DNA from: JADHLJ01 sp038118725
Lineage (GTDB): Bacteria; Pseudomonadota; Alphaproteobacteria; Thalassobaculales; Thalassobaculaceae
Assembly: GCA_038118725.1 (NCBI GenBank)
Contig: JAYOIK010000020.1
Coordinates: 6,695-70,694 of the forward strand
Length of the DNA: 64,000 bases
Direction: 5' to 3'
Shown: piece by piece, positions 42,144 to 51,760 of the stretch
How the letters are laid out: every line of letters starts with the position of its first letter
How positions within the stretch are numbered: the stretch's first letter is position 1
Notes under the pieces: model-generated
Databases searched by the model: none
Told to the model about the DNA's origin: nothing
The model's input: the letters and a program-made list of their open reading frames with translations, nothing else
Program-made: the position numbers and the translations under genes

Positions 42144-43013
42144 TTAGCCCGCGTCGTTCAACTTCCAGTCATAGGCGACATTGTTGATCTTGCCAATCGA
42201 CTGCATCATCTCGCGAAGCTCCGGCATCGCGAACTTGAGAATATGCTCGAAAACCGCCGCGTCACCGACGCCGAAATCCTCGTGAAACCAGTCATAAATA
42301 CGGGAAACGGTGATTTGACCATCGGCGACCCGGACGCCGTGGGGGCTATTGACGAAGGCGGTGGCTGCCTGGGTCAGGCGCGCGTCCAGGTCTTCGGAAG
42401 TGAACGCCTTGGGCGAAAGGCTCGGGCATCCGATCGAGGCGCAGTTGAGCGCGTAGTGAACCCTCGGGTCTCGCCAGACCGGACGAATTATGCGGTGCTC
42501 GATATCGTTGAGGCTGATCTCCTCACCCTCGATCTCGACCAGCTTCTTGTCCCAGGGGCCGCTCGAGAATAGGCCGGAGTCGAGCTTGATATCGCGAATC
42601 GAAGCCACCGGGTAGTGATCGAGAACAACCTGAACCGTCAGGGCATTATAAAGGTTGATCCAATACGCCAGTTGGGTGTCTCGCGCATGGCGGCTTATCG
42701 GCGTGGCGGTGAGAGCTTTCAGATATTCATCGAGCAAGGCTCGATCCGACGGCGAGACCCGCGCATAGGCCAGACGAGTCGAGCCGTCCGGGCCGGGCAC
42801 CAGATTGCGGGAAAGAAAACCGTCCCACGCACCGTGATCGATCCTCGCGGTGCTGGCCGCGTCATGCGCCGTCCACCGTTCCCAGAGCTCGGCGTCGGGC
42901 GCGAGTAGACGTTCGAGTGTCGCGAAGCCACCGCAGGCGATCAACACGAGTAACGAGGCGAACAGCCTGACCACGAACCGGCGCGCGCCGGCTTTCGATG
43001 GCGGGGATCGCAT
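42144..43013 (-). CDS. DUF547 protein, probably exported or membrane-anchored
   Basis: A 289-aa protein. ATG 43013 starts MRSPPSKAGARRFVVRLFASLLVLIACGGF, a basic stretch and one hydrophobic helix typical of a signal peptide or anchor. DUF547 motifs are AYWINLYNALTVQVVLDHYP, ISLNDIEHRIIRPVW, RVHYALNCASIGCPSLSP and RIYDWFHEDFG. The Cys-His-like residues of the family (NCASIGCP) suggest a papain-like fold. Function unknown. Confidence 0.88.
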   Translation of the reverse strand: MRSPPSKAGARRFVVRLFASLLVLIACGGFATLERLLAPDAELWERWTAHDAASTARIDHGAWDGFLSRNLVPGPDGSTRLAYARVSPSDRALLDEYLKALTATPISRHARDTQLAYWINLYNALTVQVVLDHYPVASIRDIKLDSGLFSSGPWDKKLVEIEGEEISLNDIEHRIIRPVWRDPRVHYALNCASIGCPSLSPKAFTSEDLDARLTQAATAFVNSPHGVRVADGQITVSRIYDWFHEDFGVGDAAVFEHILKFAMPELREMMQSIGKINNVAYDWKLNDAG

Positions 43014-43048
43014 CGTCGGTGCTCTGGCTCCGCGCTCCCGTCGCCGGA

Positions 43049-43819
43049 CTACTCCGCCGGCACCGGCCCCGTCGTGGCTTCGAAGGGGGTTTTCGGGGTC
43101 GAGCGCAGGTCGGTTTTCAGGTGCTTGGTGTTGTAGCCGTTGAAAATGTGCCCCAATAGGCCGCGATTCAGATCCGAGGTACCGAACAACCAGTCGGCGA
43201 TCGGGAAGGTGAGATTCATGTTCACTTCCATCATCAGCCCCTTGTTGTGATGCGCGACATGGTGGCGACGCAGGGTGTTGATGAAGGGCATGTTGCGCAC
43301 GAAGGCGTTCTCGTCCACGTGACAACAGAAATGCATGAACTCATAGGTCAGATACATGCCGACCGTGGTGCAGATGAACAGCCAGCCCACGTTCCATCCG
43401 AACAGATAACCGAAGACCAAGACTCCCGGCAGGGACATCATGATGAAAATCACCAGCGCGTAAGGCGGGAAAACCGTAACGCGCCAGTCCTCGTGATCGC
43501 TGAAGCGAACCTCGTCATCAGTGAAGAACTGGTGATGGTTCAGGGTGTGCCGCTCGTAGATGGCGCGCAGGCCGGTCACGTTGATCCGACGGTGCATGAC
43601 ATGCTTGTGCAGGAACCACTCGAAGATGTTGCAGACCAGGATGGTCGCCGGGATGATCAGCCACTCGTACCACTGAACATTCGAGATATGCGTGGCGAAG
43701 ATCCACATGGCGGTAAAGCCGATGGCGTAGATCACGGCGATATGGACATAGCCGTTGTACCAACCGTCGATCTTGGCGCGATATCCCTTGCGGAACTCCA
43801 TCTGCCGTTCGCTCATCAT
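43049..43819 (-). CDS. Membrane fatty-acid/sterol hydroxylase-like protein
   Basis: About 256 aa with four or more hydrophobic helices and the histidine boxes of the di-iron hydroxylase/desaturase group: HKHVMHR, HTLNHHQFF, HFCCH and RRHHVAHHN. It should oxidise a lipid or sterol-like substrate in the membrane. ATG 43819 follows GGGAGACTTGCCCC; a second ATG is next to it, and the longer frame to 43906 lacks a site. It is 35 bp upstream of the DUF547 start. Confidence 0.85.
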   Translation of the reverse strand: MMSERQMEFRKGYRAKIDGWYNGYVHIAVIYAIGFTAMWIFATHISNVQWYEWLIIPATILVCNIFEWFLHKHVMHRRINVTGLRAIYERHTLNHHQFFTDDEVRFSDHEDWRVTVFPPYALVIFIMMSLPGVLVFGYLFGWNVGWLFICTTVGMYLTYEFMHFCCHVDENAFVRNMPFINTLRRHHVAHHNKGLMMEVNMNLTFPIADWLFGTSDLNRGLLGHIFNGYNTKHLKTDLRSTPKTPFEATTGPVPAE

Positions 43820-43936
43820 GGGGCAAGTCTCCCGTGTCCTGATCATGCGGCCAAAGGGGCGCAATGTGAGAATTGGCGGATAGTTTAGCGTTTTCGTGGC
43901 GACCAATCCACGGCGAATTAAGTCTATCCGATACGC

Positions 43937-44125
43937 CTAGCCACAGCGCCGACACCGAATCTTCTTGAAGATCTCATCCCAGTCGCCCTCCATGGCCGCG
44001 TAGTCGAGAAGACAGCGCAGCGCCTTCGATTCATCCGGTAGTCCATAGCGTTCCGCGATGCGGCCCAGCATGGCGTGGGAATCCGGCTTGATCTCATAGG
44101 TGAGCTTTACGTTCGGCATGGCCAT
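43937..44125 (-). CDS. Small ribbon-helix-helix-like protein, 62 aa
   Basis: ATG 44125 follows GGGAGAGGCCGCC and gives 62 residues. A short beta strand (VKLTYEIK) and two helices (SHAMLGRIAERYGLP, ESKALRCLLDYAAME) match a ribbon-helix-helix layout. The tail ends KKIRCRRCG with a CxxC pair. It lies 103 bp after the DctM stop and might regulate or act separately. A longer frame to 44203 crosses the hairpin and was not used. Confidence 0.6.
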   Translation of the reverse strand: MAMPNVKLTYEIKPDSHAMLGRIAERYGLPDESKALRCLLDYAAMEGDWDEIFKKIRCRRCG

Positions 44126-44179
44126 GGCGGCCTCTCCCTTGATTGATTTCGCGGTCGGATCCCCACTCTGAAAATGGAA

Positions 44180-44201
44180 GGAGCGCCCGAGAGGACGCTC
44201 C
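44180..44201 (-). terminator. Hairpin after the TRAP permease genes
   Basis: Reading the minus strand, GGAGCG, a short loop region and CGCTCC form a hairpin 28 bp after the dctM stop, followed by TTCCATTTTC. The T-run is weak. It separates the TRAP genes from the RHH-like gene. Confidence 0.4.
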
Positions 44202-44228
44202 AACCTGTTGGTTTGTGGTGATCGCCGA

Positions 44229-45545
44229 TCAGCGGAACAACACCTCCGGCAACCATAGCGCCAGTCCCGGGAAGGCCATGACCAACCCCAAGCATATAAA
44301 CTCCAGCGCGATGAATGGCAGAACGCCGCGATACATGTCCGACAATCTGATCTCCGGCGGACTGATGCCTCGGAGATAGAAGATCGCCGGCGCCATGGGC
44401 GGGGTCAGGTAGCTGGTTTGGATCACCACCAGGAACATGATGCAGAACCAGACATCGTCCACACCCATGGTTCGCAGCACGGCGACCGCGACCGGGATGA
44501 TGATCAGGATGATCGATATCAGATCCAGCACGAAGCCGGCCATGAAGGCGAGCAGCATGAGAATCAGCATGGTCGACCAGGGGCCGAGTTGAGCGACCTC
44601 CAAGAGATCCTTGACCGCGCTGATACCGCCGAGAGCGACGAACACGCCGGCGAACATCACGCCGCCGAGCAGAATGGTCAGGATCATCGCCGTGATCTGC
44701 AGGGTCTTCAGGAAGGCTTCCTGGAGCGTGGCCAGGCTAAACGCGCCGTAGATCATCGTCATGATCACCGTTCCGATGGCGCCCATGGCGGCCGCCTCGG
44801 TCGGCGTGGCGAGGCCCATCATGATCGTACCCAACACCGCGAAGATCAGCACCAACGGCGGCACCAGCGCGGTGACGGTGATGTAGACCTTCCGGAAGAA
44901 GGGCGGATCGTTCTCATCCGGCGGCAGGGACGGCCCGTCCTGTGGCCTGATGATACAACGTACCAGGATATAGAGGATGTACAGCCCCGCCAGGATCAGA
45001 CCGGGAAGCAGCATGCCGGCGAAGAGATCACCAACCGACACGTCGGCGACCGGGCCAAGAATGACCACGACCACCGAGGGTGGGATGATGGTGCCGAGCG
45101 AACCACCGGCGCAGATCGTGCCGGAAATCAGCCCCTTGTCGTAGGCGTAACGGAGCATGACGGGGATAGCCAAAAGGCCGACGACCGACTCCGTCGCGCC
45201 GACCACGCCGCTGGCGGCGGCGAACACGACACAGAGCAGCACCGTGCCGATGGCCAAGCCGCCGGGTAGGCGCCGGGTCCACAGATGGATCGCCTCGAAC
45301 AGTTTTTCCGCGATGCCCGAGCGTTCCAACATCGAGCCCATGAAGATGAACAACGGCACCGCCGCCAGAACATAATAGGACGCGACGTCGTCGACCTTGG
45401 CGACGAGCTGATGGACCAGGTTGAACTCAAAACGATAGAGGCCGAAGAAAACCGCGACGCCCATCAGGGAGAAAGCTACCGGGAACCCGATGAAGATGCA
45501 GATGATCAACGCCGGGAACATGAGAAGGCCGATACTAAGTGTCAT
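44229..45545 (-). CDS. dctM: TRAP transporter large permease subunit
   Basis: A 438-aa protein with about twelve hydrophobic helices and DctM segments: PLFIFMGSMLERSGIAEKLF, GAASGVVGATESV-like AAASGVVGATESVVGLL, GGSLGTIIPPSVVVVILG and GLATPTEAAAMGAIG. It carries the substrate with sodium import. Its start overlaps the DctQ stop (ATGA at 45542-45545). The periplasmic DctP subunit is not encoded beside it, which is unusual. Confidence 0.92.
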   Translation of the reverse strand: MTLSIGLLMFPALIICIFIGFPVAFSLMGVAVFFGLYRFEFNLVHQLVAKVDDVASYYVLAAVPLFIFMGSMLERSGIAEKLFEAIHLWTRRLPGGLAIGTVLLCVVFAAASGVVGATESVVGLLAIPVMLRYAYDKGLISGTICAGGSLGTIIPPSVVVVILGPVADVSVGDLFAGMLLPGLILAGLYILYILVRCIIRPQDGPSLPPDENDPPFFRKVYITVTALVPPLVLIFAVLGTIMMGLATPTEAAAMGAIGTVIMTMIYGAFSLATLQEAFLKTLQITAMILTILLGGVMFAGVFVALGGISAVKDLLEVAQLGPWSTMLILMLLAFMAGFVLDLISIILIIIPVAVAVLRTMGVDDVWFCIMFLVVIQTSYLTPPMAPAIFYLRGISPPEIRLSDMYRGVLPFIALEFICLGLVMAFPGLALWLPEVLFR

Positions 45546-46084
45546 CCCGTGGCCTCCTCGGTCGCGCCAAACCCGTATTGGGCGATATCAATCCCTTGCA
45601 GGATCATGATGTTCTTGATGAGTTCGGCGATCCCTTGCAGGGTGAGCGATACAAACCCGATCACCCAGACAACCCGGAACGGCCAGATGATCGGGTTCCA
45701 GGCCGATTCTCCGGAAACCTCGTTCGTGACATAGGCCTCGATCGCGTATTCGTACAATCCCCAGGTGACCCAGGCGCAGACCGGGATCATCAGAAAAACA
45801 TAACCCAAGGTGTTCACCGTCGCCTTACCCTTGAGGCTCATGCCCTGATAGAGGAAGTCGACCCGGATGTGTCCACCCTGGCGCAGGCAGTAGCCCATGC
45901 CGAACATGTAACAGGTGCCGGCCAGCATATAGCCGATTTCATAGGCCCAGAATGTCGGGGCATTGAAGAAATGCCGGGCCAACACTTCGTAGACCATGGA
46001 AAGCACAAGGGGCGCCATGACCACCGCGCCGATCGTGCCTATCAACATCGAAAATCGTTCGATAAGTCGAACAATCCCTACCAT
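45542..46084 (-). CDS. dctQ: TRAP transporter small permease subunit
   Basis: A 180-aa protein with four hydrophobic helices, including LIGTIGAVVMAPLVLSMVYEVLARHFFNAP and LRQGGHIRVDFLYQGMS, typical of DctQ. It is translationally coupled to dctM. Upstream of its start are 366 bp without a gene, so no DctP precedes it. Confidence 0.9.
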   Translation of the reverse strand: MVGIVRLIERFSMLIGTIGAVVMAPLVLSMVYEVLARHFFNAPTFWAYEIGYMLAGTCYMFGMGYCLRQGGHIRVDFLYQGMSLKGKATVNTLGYVFLMIPVCAWVTWGLYEYAIEAYVTNEVSGESAWNPIIWPFRVVWVIGFVSLTLQGIAELIKNIMILQGIDIAQYGFGATEEATG

Positions 46085-46450
46085 TCCGGCCTCTTTTCTC
46101 CTGCAAGTGGGTCGGCGGTGGCGGCCCCGAGGGATCCCCCACCCATCGATTCAGAGTTCATGAGGTTAAACCACGCATGGTCGGGAGCGTGTTTCGACAA
46201 ACAATCGTCGATGTCGATTTGATACTGTCACGCTGAAACGACCCCCGTTCCCCATTCCTCGCCTGGCTGCTCTTTGACGGTTTCGGGTGTTTCCGACGCA
46301 TGCATCGAACACATACCCGCCCCCTAGGCGGCCTTTATCCCACCGACGGGTGGGCAGCTCGTCGGAGTGTGCCGGTTTCGCGGGGTTTGGGTCAATACTC
46401 GTGTCGTTTCATTGGGAAACCCATCACCCAGGCGATGAAAGTCGGGACGG
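46085..46450. other. Intergenic region without a supported gene
   Basis: 366 bp between the dctQ start and the sfsA stop. Frames present have no Shine-Dalgarno support or family resemblance. The sequence includes an imperfect inverted repeat GGGTGTTTCCGACGCATGC near 46280 and AT-richer sequence near 46200, so it probably holds the TRAP promoter and operators. Confidence 0.4.
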
Positions 46451-47164
46451 TCATCCGAGGTCCAGCGGCAGATGTCGGCGGACAACGATAGCCTCCGTGG
46501 TAATCTCCGTGTCTACGCAAAGTGCCTCCACTCCCGCCGCCATGGCGCGGGTCAGCGCGTCGCGATAGGCCGGGTCAATATCGCCGGCGACGCAAAACCG
46601 GTCACAATCCATGCGCTGAACCAGATAGATCATGACCGCCCGATCACCGGCGCGGACCTGGTTGGCCATTTCATCCAGATGCCGCGCGCCGCGCGCGGTC
46701 ACGGAATCGGGAAACTCCGCCGCTCCCGGATTGGGGCCGTCGTCACGCTTCAGATGCACATTCTTTATCTCGACCCAGCACTTTCCCCGATCCGGGTCAT
46801 CCAGCAGGATATCGATCCTGGATTTCTCGCCATACTTCACTTCCCGGCGTAGCGAGGCATAGCCCTGGATCGGCCCGATCGATCCAGCCGCGATCGCCTC
46901 GGCGACCACCGCGTTGGGATGACCGGTATTGATCCCGACCAATCCACCCGCCGTCTCGATCAGCTCGAAGGTGTGGGAAAGCTTGCGCTTGGGGTTGTCC
47001 GAGCGGGATAGCCAGACCCGCGCGCCCGGATCCTGGAGACCGGTCATCGCGCCGGGGTTGGGACAATGCGCCGTCAAGGTCTCTCCACTGTCGAGGCGGA
47101 TATCGGCGAGGAAGCGCTTGTAGCGCTTGATCAGGCGTCCAGGATAGAGGGTCGGCAGTTGCAT
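46451..47164 (-). CDS. sfsA: SfsA-family DNA/RNA nuclease-like protein
   Basis: A 237-aa protein starting MQLPTLYPGRLIKRYKRFLADI at ATG 47164, with HCPNPGAMTGLQDPGARVWLS, INTGHPNAVVAEAI and CWVEIKNVHLKR, all conserved in SfsA. It was first described as a sugar fermentation stimulation protein and is related to PD-(D/E)XK nucleases. It is divergent from the CinA-like gene, 66 bp apart. Confidence 0.93.
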   Translation of the reverse strand: MQLPTLYPGRLIKRYKRFLADIRLDSGETLTAHCPNPGAMTGLQDPGARVWLSRSDNPKRKLSHTFELIETAGGLVGINTGHPNAVVAEAIAAGSIGPIQGYASLRREVKYGEKSRIDILLDDPDRGKCWVEIKNVHLKRDDGPNPGAAEFPDSVTARGARHLDEMANQVRAGDRAVMIYLVQRMDCDRFCVAGDIDPAYRDALTRAMAAGVEALCVDTEITTEAIVVRRHLPLDLG

Positions 47165-47230
47165 GGTCGTTTCCGATGCGCGATTGTTCGCGACTTTTCT
47201 AGCCCGCCCAATCGCCCGAAGAAACCGCAC

Positions 47231-48019
47231 ATGCCCAACGACACCGAGAATAACGGCGCAGGTCCCGAGATCGTCACCGCCGCTTTCATCATCATCGGCG
47301 ACGAGATCCTGTCCGGTCGCACCAAGGACGCCAATCTCGGCTTTATCGCCGATGAGTTGGTCGAGGCTGGTATCCGCCTCAAGGAAGTACGGGTGATCAG
47401 CGACGACGAGGACGAGATCGTCGGCGCGGTACAAGCCTTGAGCGACAAATACGACTATGTCTTCACTTCAGGCGGGATCGGCCCGACCCATGACGACATC
47501 ACTTGTGATTCCGTCGCCAAGGCATTCGGCCTGGAGGTCTCGCATCACCCGGAGGCGGTGAAGCGGATGCGGGCCCATGCCGGAAATGTCGGGGTCGATC
47601 TGAACGAGGCGCGGATGCGCATGGCCCGCACCCCGAACGGCGCCAGCCTGATCCTGAACCCGGTTTCGGCGGCGCCGGGCTTCACGGTCGAGAACGTGCA
47701 TGTCATGGCCGGCGTGCCCCGGATCTTCCAAGCCATGGTCAAGGAGTTGCTGCCGACCTTGAAGGGTGGGGCCAAGGTGCATTCGATCGCTGTTTCCTCG
47801 AATCTCGGCGAGGGGCGCGTGGCCACCGGACTTGGGGAGATCCAGGGCCGCTATCCCGATATCTCGATCGGCAGTTACCCGTACTTCCGGGCCGGCAACT
47901 ACGGCACGACGCTGGTGCTGCGCGGGACCGAGATGGAGATCTTGCAAACCGCCGCCGAGGAGGTGCGCCAACTAATCCGTGATCAGGGTGGCGAGCCCTC
48001 CGATGTGGAGGACGGTTGA
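47231..48019 (+). CDS. Competence/damage-inducible protein A-like, MoCF domain only
   Basis: A 262-aa protein with AAFIIIGDEILSGRTKDANLGFIADELVEAGI and FTSGGIGPTHDDITCDSVAKAFG, the molybdopterin-binding fold of MogA/CinA N-terminal domains. There is no C-terminal deamidase domain. The start is ATG 47231 after a GAAGAAACC sequence. It ends directly before the enoyl-CoA hydratase start. Confidence 0.9.
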   Translation: MPNDTENNGAGPEIVTAAFIIIGDEILSGRTKDANLGFIADELVEAGIRLKEVRVISDDEDEIVGAVQALSDKYDYVFTSGGIGPTHDDITCDSVAKAFGLEVSHHPEAVKRMRAHAGNVGVDLNEARMRMARTPNGASLILNPVSAAPGFTVENVHVMAGVPRIFQAMVKELLPTLKGGAKVHSIAVSSNLGEGRVATGLGEIQGRYPDISIGSYPYFRAGNYGTTLVLRGTEMEILQTAAEEVRQLIRDQGGEPSDVEDG

Positions 48020-48784
48020 ATGAGCGTTTCCGTCGAGCGCCGCGCGGCCGGCACCGGTGATGTCGTTACCATCACCTATGACCGACAGACCAAGCTGAAC
48101 AGCCTCGATAGCGCCGGAATCGCGGCCTTGAGCGATGCGTTCAAGAGCCTGGCCGGCGACCGGAACATGCGGGCGGTGGTGCTGACCGGCGCCGGACCCA
48201 AATCCTTTGTCGGCGGCGCGGATGTGAATGAGCTCAACGCGCTCACCCCCGACACAGGGCGCGCCTTCATCACTGCGCTGCACGAGCTTTTCGTGTTGAT
48301 CCGCGAGCTGCCCGTGCCGGTGATCGCCCGGGTCAACGGGTATTGCCTGGGAGCGGGCATGGAGATGGCGGCGGCCTGCGATCTCAGGGTCGCCTCGGAC
48401 AACGCGATATTTGGCATGCCCGAGGTCAAGGTCGGCATCCCCTCGGTGATCGAGGCGGCGCTCCTGCCGCGTCTGGTGGGATGGGGACGCGCGAACTATC
48501 TGGTTCTGACAGCGGAAAACATCACCGCCGCGACCGCCAATGACTGGGGATTTCTCGAGAGCCTGACCTCGGCCGCGGGTCTGGACGCCGAAGTCGCCAG
48601 GATCGCCGATGCCATCGCCGCCGCCGGACCGCTGGCGGTTAGAAGCCAGAAAGCGCTGGTCGGGGAATGGGAGAAACTTTCCGTGGATGACGCGATCCGA
48701 GCCGGCATCGACTCGCTGTCCGACGCCTTCAAGACCGACGAGCCGCAACGGATGATGAAGCCGTTCTTCGAACGCAAGCGCTGA
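48020..48784 (+). CDS. Enoyl-CoA hydratase/isomerase family protein
   Basis: A 254-aa crotonase-fold protein. The oxyanion-hole segments are KSFVGGADVNELNA and NGYCLGAGMEMAAACDLRVAS, followed by FGMPEVKVGIPSVIEAALLPRLVG. Only one of the two usual acidic catalytic residues is clear (E in GMPEVKVG), so substrate type is open. It starts on the base after the previous stop. Confidence 0.9.
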   Translation: MSVSVERRAAGTGDVVTITYDRQTKLNSLDSAGIAALSDAFKSLAGDRNMRAVVLTGAGPKSFVGGADVNELNALTPDTGRAFITALHELFVLIRELPVPVIARVNGYCLGAGMEMAAACDLRVASDNAIFGMPEVKVGIPSVIEAALLPRLVGWGRANYLVLTAENITAATANDWGFLESLTSAAGLDAEVARIADAIAAAGPLAVRSQKALVGEWEKLSVDDAIRAGIDSLSDAFKTDEPQRMMKPFFERKR

Positions 48785-48816
48785 TCCGATTTCCGGCGGG
48801 ACCCGTCCGAGATCCC

Positions 48817-49854
48817 TCACCCCAGCATCTTGTCGCCATAAGCGAAAACCGACGGCAGACCGCCGGTGTGAATCCACAACACCCTCGCGCCTTGCTCGAA
48901 GGCGCCGGCGCGGCTAAGGCCGATGGCGCCGGCCAGTGACTTGGCCGTATAGACCGGGTCGACGATGATGCCTTCCATTCGTCCCGCGAGTTGAATGGCC
49001 TCGTGTGTGCTTTCGATCGGTCGGCCATAGCCGGGGCCAAACCAGTCATCGTGGCAGAAGACGTCCGAGTCCTCGACGACCGGGCCACAGCCGACCAGAC
49101 CCTCGGCGAGACGCACGATATCGCGAACCCGTTGGGTCTGCTGAACCGCGTCCCGGCGCACGCAAATGCCATGCACCGGAATGTCCGAGCCGAGCAGGCG
49201 CAGGCCCAGCAACATGCCCACATGGGTCGCGGCGCTCCCGCTGGCCAGCACGACGGCGTCGACAGTCGGCTCGCCGGCTGCGATCTGGTCGAGAATTTCG
49301 GCGGCGCATCGCATATAGCCGAGCGAACCGAGTGGTTTGGTATCCGCCGAAAGCTTGAGCTGGTAGGTGGTCTTTCCCTGGCTTCGATAGGTCCCGGCGA
49401 TCTGCGCGAGATTACCGTCCGCCGCCGCCTCGTCCTCGCCCAATGGGAAGGTCGAGGTGGTGGCGCCGAACAACCGGTCCAAGAGGACATTGCCGTTCTC
49501 GTGATATCCCGCGTCCATATCCGGGACCCGGTTCTCGAACTGGAGATGACAGCCCATGCCCAGCTTCGCGGCCGCGGCGGCGGCGGTGCGCATGTAGTTC
49601 GACTGCACCGCGCCGGTCACCAGGATCATATCCGCGCCGGCATCGACGGCGGCGCCCATGGAATATTCAAGCTGTCGCGCTTTGTTGCCGCCGGTGGCGA
49701 AGCCGGTCATGTCGTCCCGCTTGGCCAGAAGATTCACCCCGGAGCCCACCGCCTCGGAAAGCCGGGTCAAGCTCTCGATCGGGGTCGGTGTGTTCGCCAA
49801 CCTCACCCGCGGCAGGTGCTCCAGATGGCGATCCAGTTCCTCGGTCTTGGTCAT
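48817..49854 (-). CDS. PLP-dependent D-cysteine desulfhydrase / L-cysteate sulfo-lyase-like enzyme
   Basis: A 345-aa ACC-deaminase-family protein. RVRLANTPTPIE, KRDDMTGFATGGNKARQLEY (Schiff-base K58) and VTGAVQSNYMRTAAAAAAKLG are characteristic, as is LWIHTGGLPSVFAY at the C-terminus. D-cysteine desulfhydrase and cysteate sulfo-lyase share these motifs. No sulfonate genes are adjacent. It is convergent with the hydratase gene and 18 bp after the M3 peptidase start. Confidence 0.9.
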   Translation of the reverse strand: MTKTEELDRHLEHLPRVRLANTPTPIESLTRLSEAVGSGVNLLAKRDDMTGFATGGNKARQLEYSMGAAVDAGADMILVTGAVQSNYMRTAAAAAAKLGMGCHLQFENRVPDMDAGYHENGNVLLDRLFGATTSTFPLGEDEAAADGNLAQIAGTYRSQGKTTYQLKLSADTKPLGSLGYMRCAAEILDQIAAGEPTVDAVVLASGSAATHVGMLLGLRLLGSDIPVHGICVRRDAVQQTQRVRDIVRLAEGLVGCGPVVEDSDVFCHDDWFGPGYGRPIESTHEAIQLAGRMEGIIVDPVYTAKSLAGAIGLSRAGAFEQGARVLWIHTGGLPSVFAYGDKMLG

Positions 49855-49872
49855 GATCCCTCTCCGCCTGCC

Positions 49873-51669
49873 CTACTCCATCGCCTCCAACTCGTCGATG
49901 AAGCCTTCGATCACCGACAGGCCCTTGCCCCAGAACGCCGGATCGCCGGCGTCGAGGCCGAACGGCGCCAGGAGTTCCTTGTGACGAAGCGTGCCCCCGG
50001 CCGAGAGCATCTCAAGATACTTGTCGGCGAAACCCTGTTCGGCGTCCTGATAGACCGCGTAAAGCGAGTTCACCAGACAGTCGCCGAACGCGTAGGCATA
50101 GACATAGAACGGCGAGTGAATGAAATGCGGTATATAGGTCCAGAAGACCCGGTAATCGTCATCGAAACGGATCGCCGGGCCAAGGCTTTCCCCTTGCACG
50201 CCCATCCAGATATCGCCGATCGCGTCGGGTGTCAGCTCGCCCTGGCGACGCTGATCATGGACACGGGTCTCGAACTGGTGAAAAGCAATCTGGCGGACCA
50301 CCGTGTTGAGCATGTCCTCGACCTTCGAGGCGAGCATGATCCGTCGCTGCTTGGGATCCGTCCGCGCCGCCAGCATCGAGCGAAAGGTCAGCATCTCGCC
50401 GAACACCGACGCGGTTTCCGCCAGGGTGAGCGGGGTATCGGCCTGAAGATAACCCTGGCCCGCCGATAGGACTTGATGCACGCCGTGGCCAAGCTCATGC
50501 GCCAGGGTCATCACGTCGCGCGTCTTGCCCTGATAGTTCATAAGAATATACGGGTGAACCGCCGGCACGGTGGAATGCGAAAACGCGCCTGACGCCTTGC
50601 CCGGACGGACCGGCGCATCGATCCATTTCTTCTCGAAGAATCGCGAGCCGATCTCCGCCAGTTTCGGCGAGAACGCGCCATAAGCCTCCAGCACGGTGCG
50701 CTCGGCCTCGTCCCAACGGATCACGCTGTCGTCGTCATCCGGCAAGGGCGCGTTGCGATCCCAGAAATCCAGCGCCTCGACGCCGAACCATTTGGCCTTC
50801 AAGGCATAGTAGCGGTGCGAGAGCCTCGGATAGCTATCGGCGACCGCGTCGACCAAGGCATCGACCACCTCGTCCTCGACCTGATTGACCCGATTGCGCG
50901 ACGAGATCGGACGGTCATAGTGCCGCCACTTGTCCTCGACTTCCTTGTCCTTGGCCAGGGTGTTGGTAATCAGCGCGAAGAGTTTCACATTCTCGCCGAG
51001 AACCTTGGAGAGTGACCGCGCCGCCGCCTCGCGCTCGCGGCCGTCCTTGTGGGAGAGCCGGTCGAGGATCTCCGCCGCCGTCAATTCCTTGCCGCCGTGC
51101 TCGAAGCGCAACCCGGCCATGGTCTCGTCGAACAGGCGCATCCAAGCGGCACGGCCCGCGACACTTTTCTCGTGCAGCATCTCTTCCAACTCGTCCGAGA
51201 GCTGATGCGGACGAAAGACCCGCACATCGCGCAGCCATGGCTGATATCGCGCGAGTTCCGGCGCCTTGAGCTTGTCCTCGAGGTCCGCGTCCTCGATCCG
51301 GTTGATCTCCAGGCCAAAGAACAACAGATCGCTACCGATCTCGGTGGCGCGTTCCCTCATGGATTGGCTGAACTTGCCGTTTTCCGAGCTAGACATATCG
51401 CCGGCATAGACCAGTTGGGCGTAGGACATGACACGCCCGATGGTCTCATCGATCTTCTCGTAGGTGACGATCGCCGCGCCGAGTTCGGCGCCGGACAATG
51501 TCGCGACCTTGCCGGCGTAACTGGCTTTGAAGGATTTGGCGTCCCGCGCCGCCGCGTCCAGGTCGCCGGCCAGCGCCTGGGACTCGGTGCCGGAATACAG
51601 ATCCGCCAGGTTCCACTCCGGAAGCGCTCCAAGTTGCTTGTCGGGATTGTTTTGCGCGGTATCGGCCAT
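49873..51669 (-). CDS. M3-family oligoendopeptidase (PepF-like)
   Basis: A 598-aa cytosolic zinc peptidase. The zinc site is HELGHG in VMTLAHELGHGVHQVL, with the third ligand Glu in TLAETASVFGEML. ATG 51669 starts MADTAQNNPDKQLGALPEWNLADLY, the common PepF N-terminus; longer frames upstream are not family-like. It degrades oligopeptides. It is divergent from the acyl-CoA synthetase gene. Confidence 0.93.
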   Translation of the reverse strand: MADTAQNNPDKQLGALPEWNLADLYSGTESQALAGDLDAAARDAKSFKASYAGKVATLSGAELGAAIVTYEKIDETIGRVMSYAQLVYAGDMSSSENGKFSQSMRERATEIGSDLLFFGLEINRIEDADLEDKLKAPELARYQPWLRDVRVFRPHQLSDELEEMLHEKSVAGRAAWMRLFDETMAGLRFEHGGKELTAAEILDRLSHKDGREREAAARSLSKVLGENVKLFALITNTLAKDKEVEDKWRHYDRPISSRNRVNQVEDEVVDALVDAVADSYPRLSHRYYALKAKWFGVEALDFWDRNAPLPDDDDSVIRWDEAERTVLEAYGAFSPKLAEIGSRFFEKKWIDAPVRPGKASGAFSHSTVPAVHPYILMNYQGKTRDVMTLAHELGHGVHQVLSAGQGYLQADTPLTLAETASVFGEMLTFRSMLAARTDPKQRRIMLASKVEDMLNTVVRQIAFHQFETRVHDQRRQGELTPDAIGDIWMGVQGESLGPAIRFDDDYRVFWTYIPHFIHSPFYVYAYAFGDCLVNSLYAVYQDAEQGFADKYLEMLSAGGTLRHKELLAPFGLDAGDPAFWGKGLSVIEGFIDELEAME

Positions 51670-51760
51670 GATTGTTCCATCACAAGGTGGTATCGTGTCT
51701 CGCCGACACGCATGGGAGTTTGGTTTCAGCGTGTATATGGGCACGCGCCGGGGGTGGGCA

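Noticed and set aside
44418..45269. His/Asp/Arg-rich plus-strand frame of 283 codons
   Set aside because: It is the complement of the hydrophobic dctM gene; the odd composition is explained by that.
48991..50469. Plus-strand open frame of 492 codons
   Set aside because: It spans the PLP enzyme, the gap and the M3 peptidase on the other strand, both with clear catalytic motifs.
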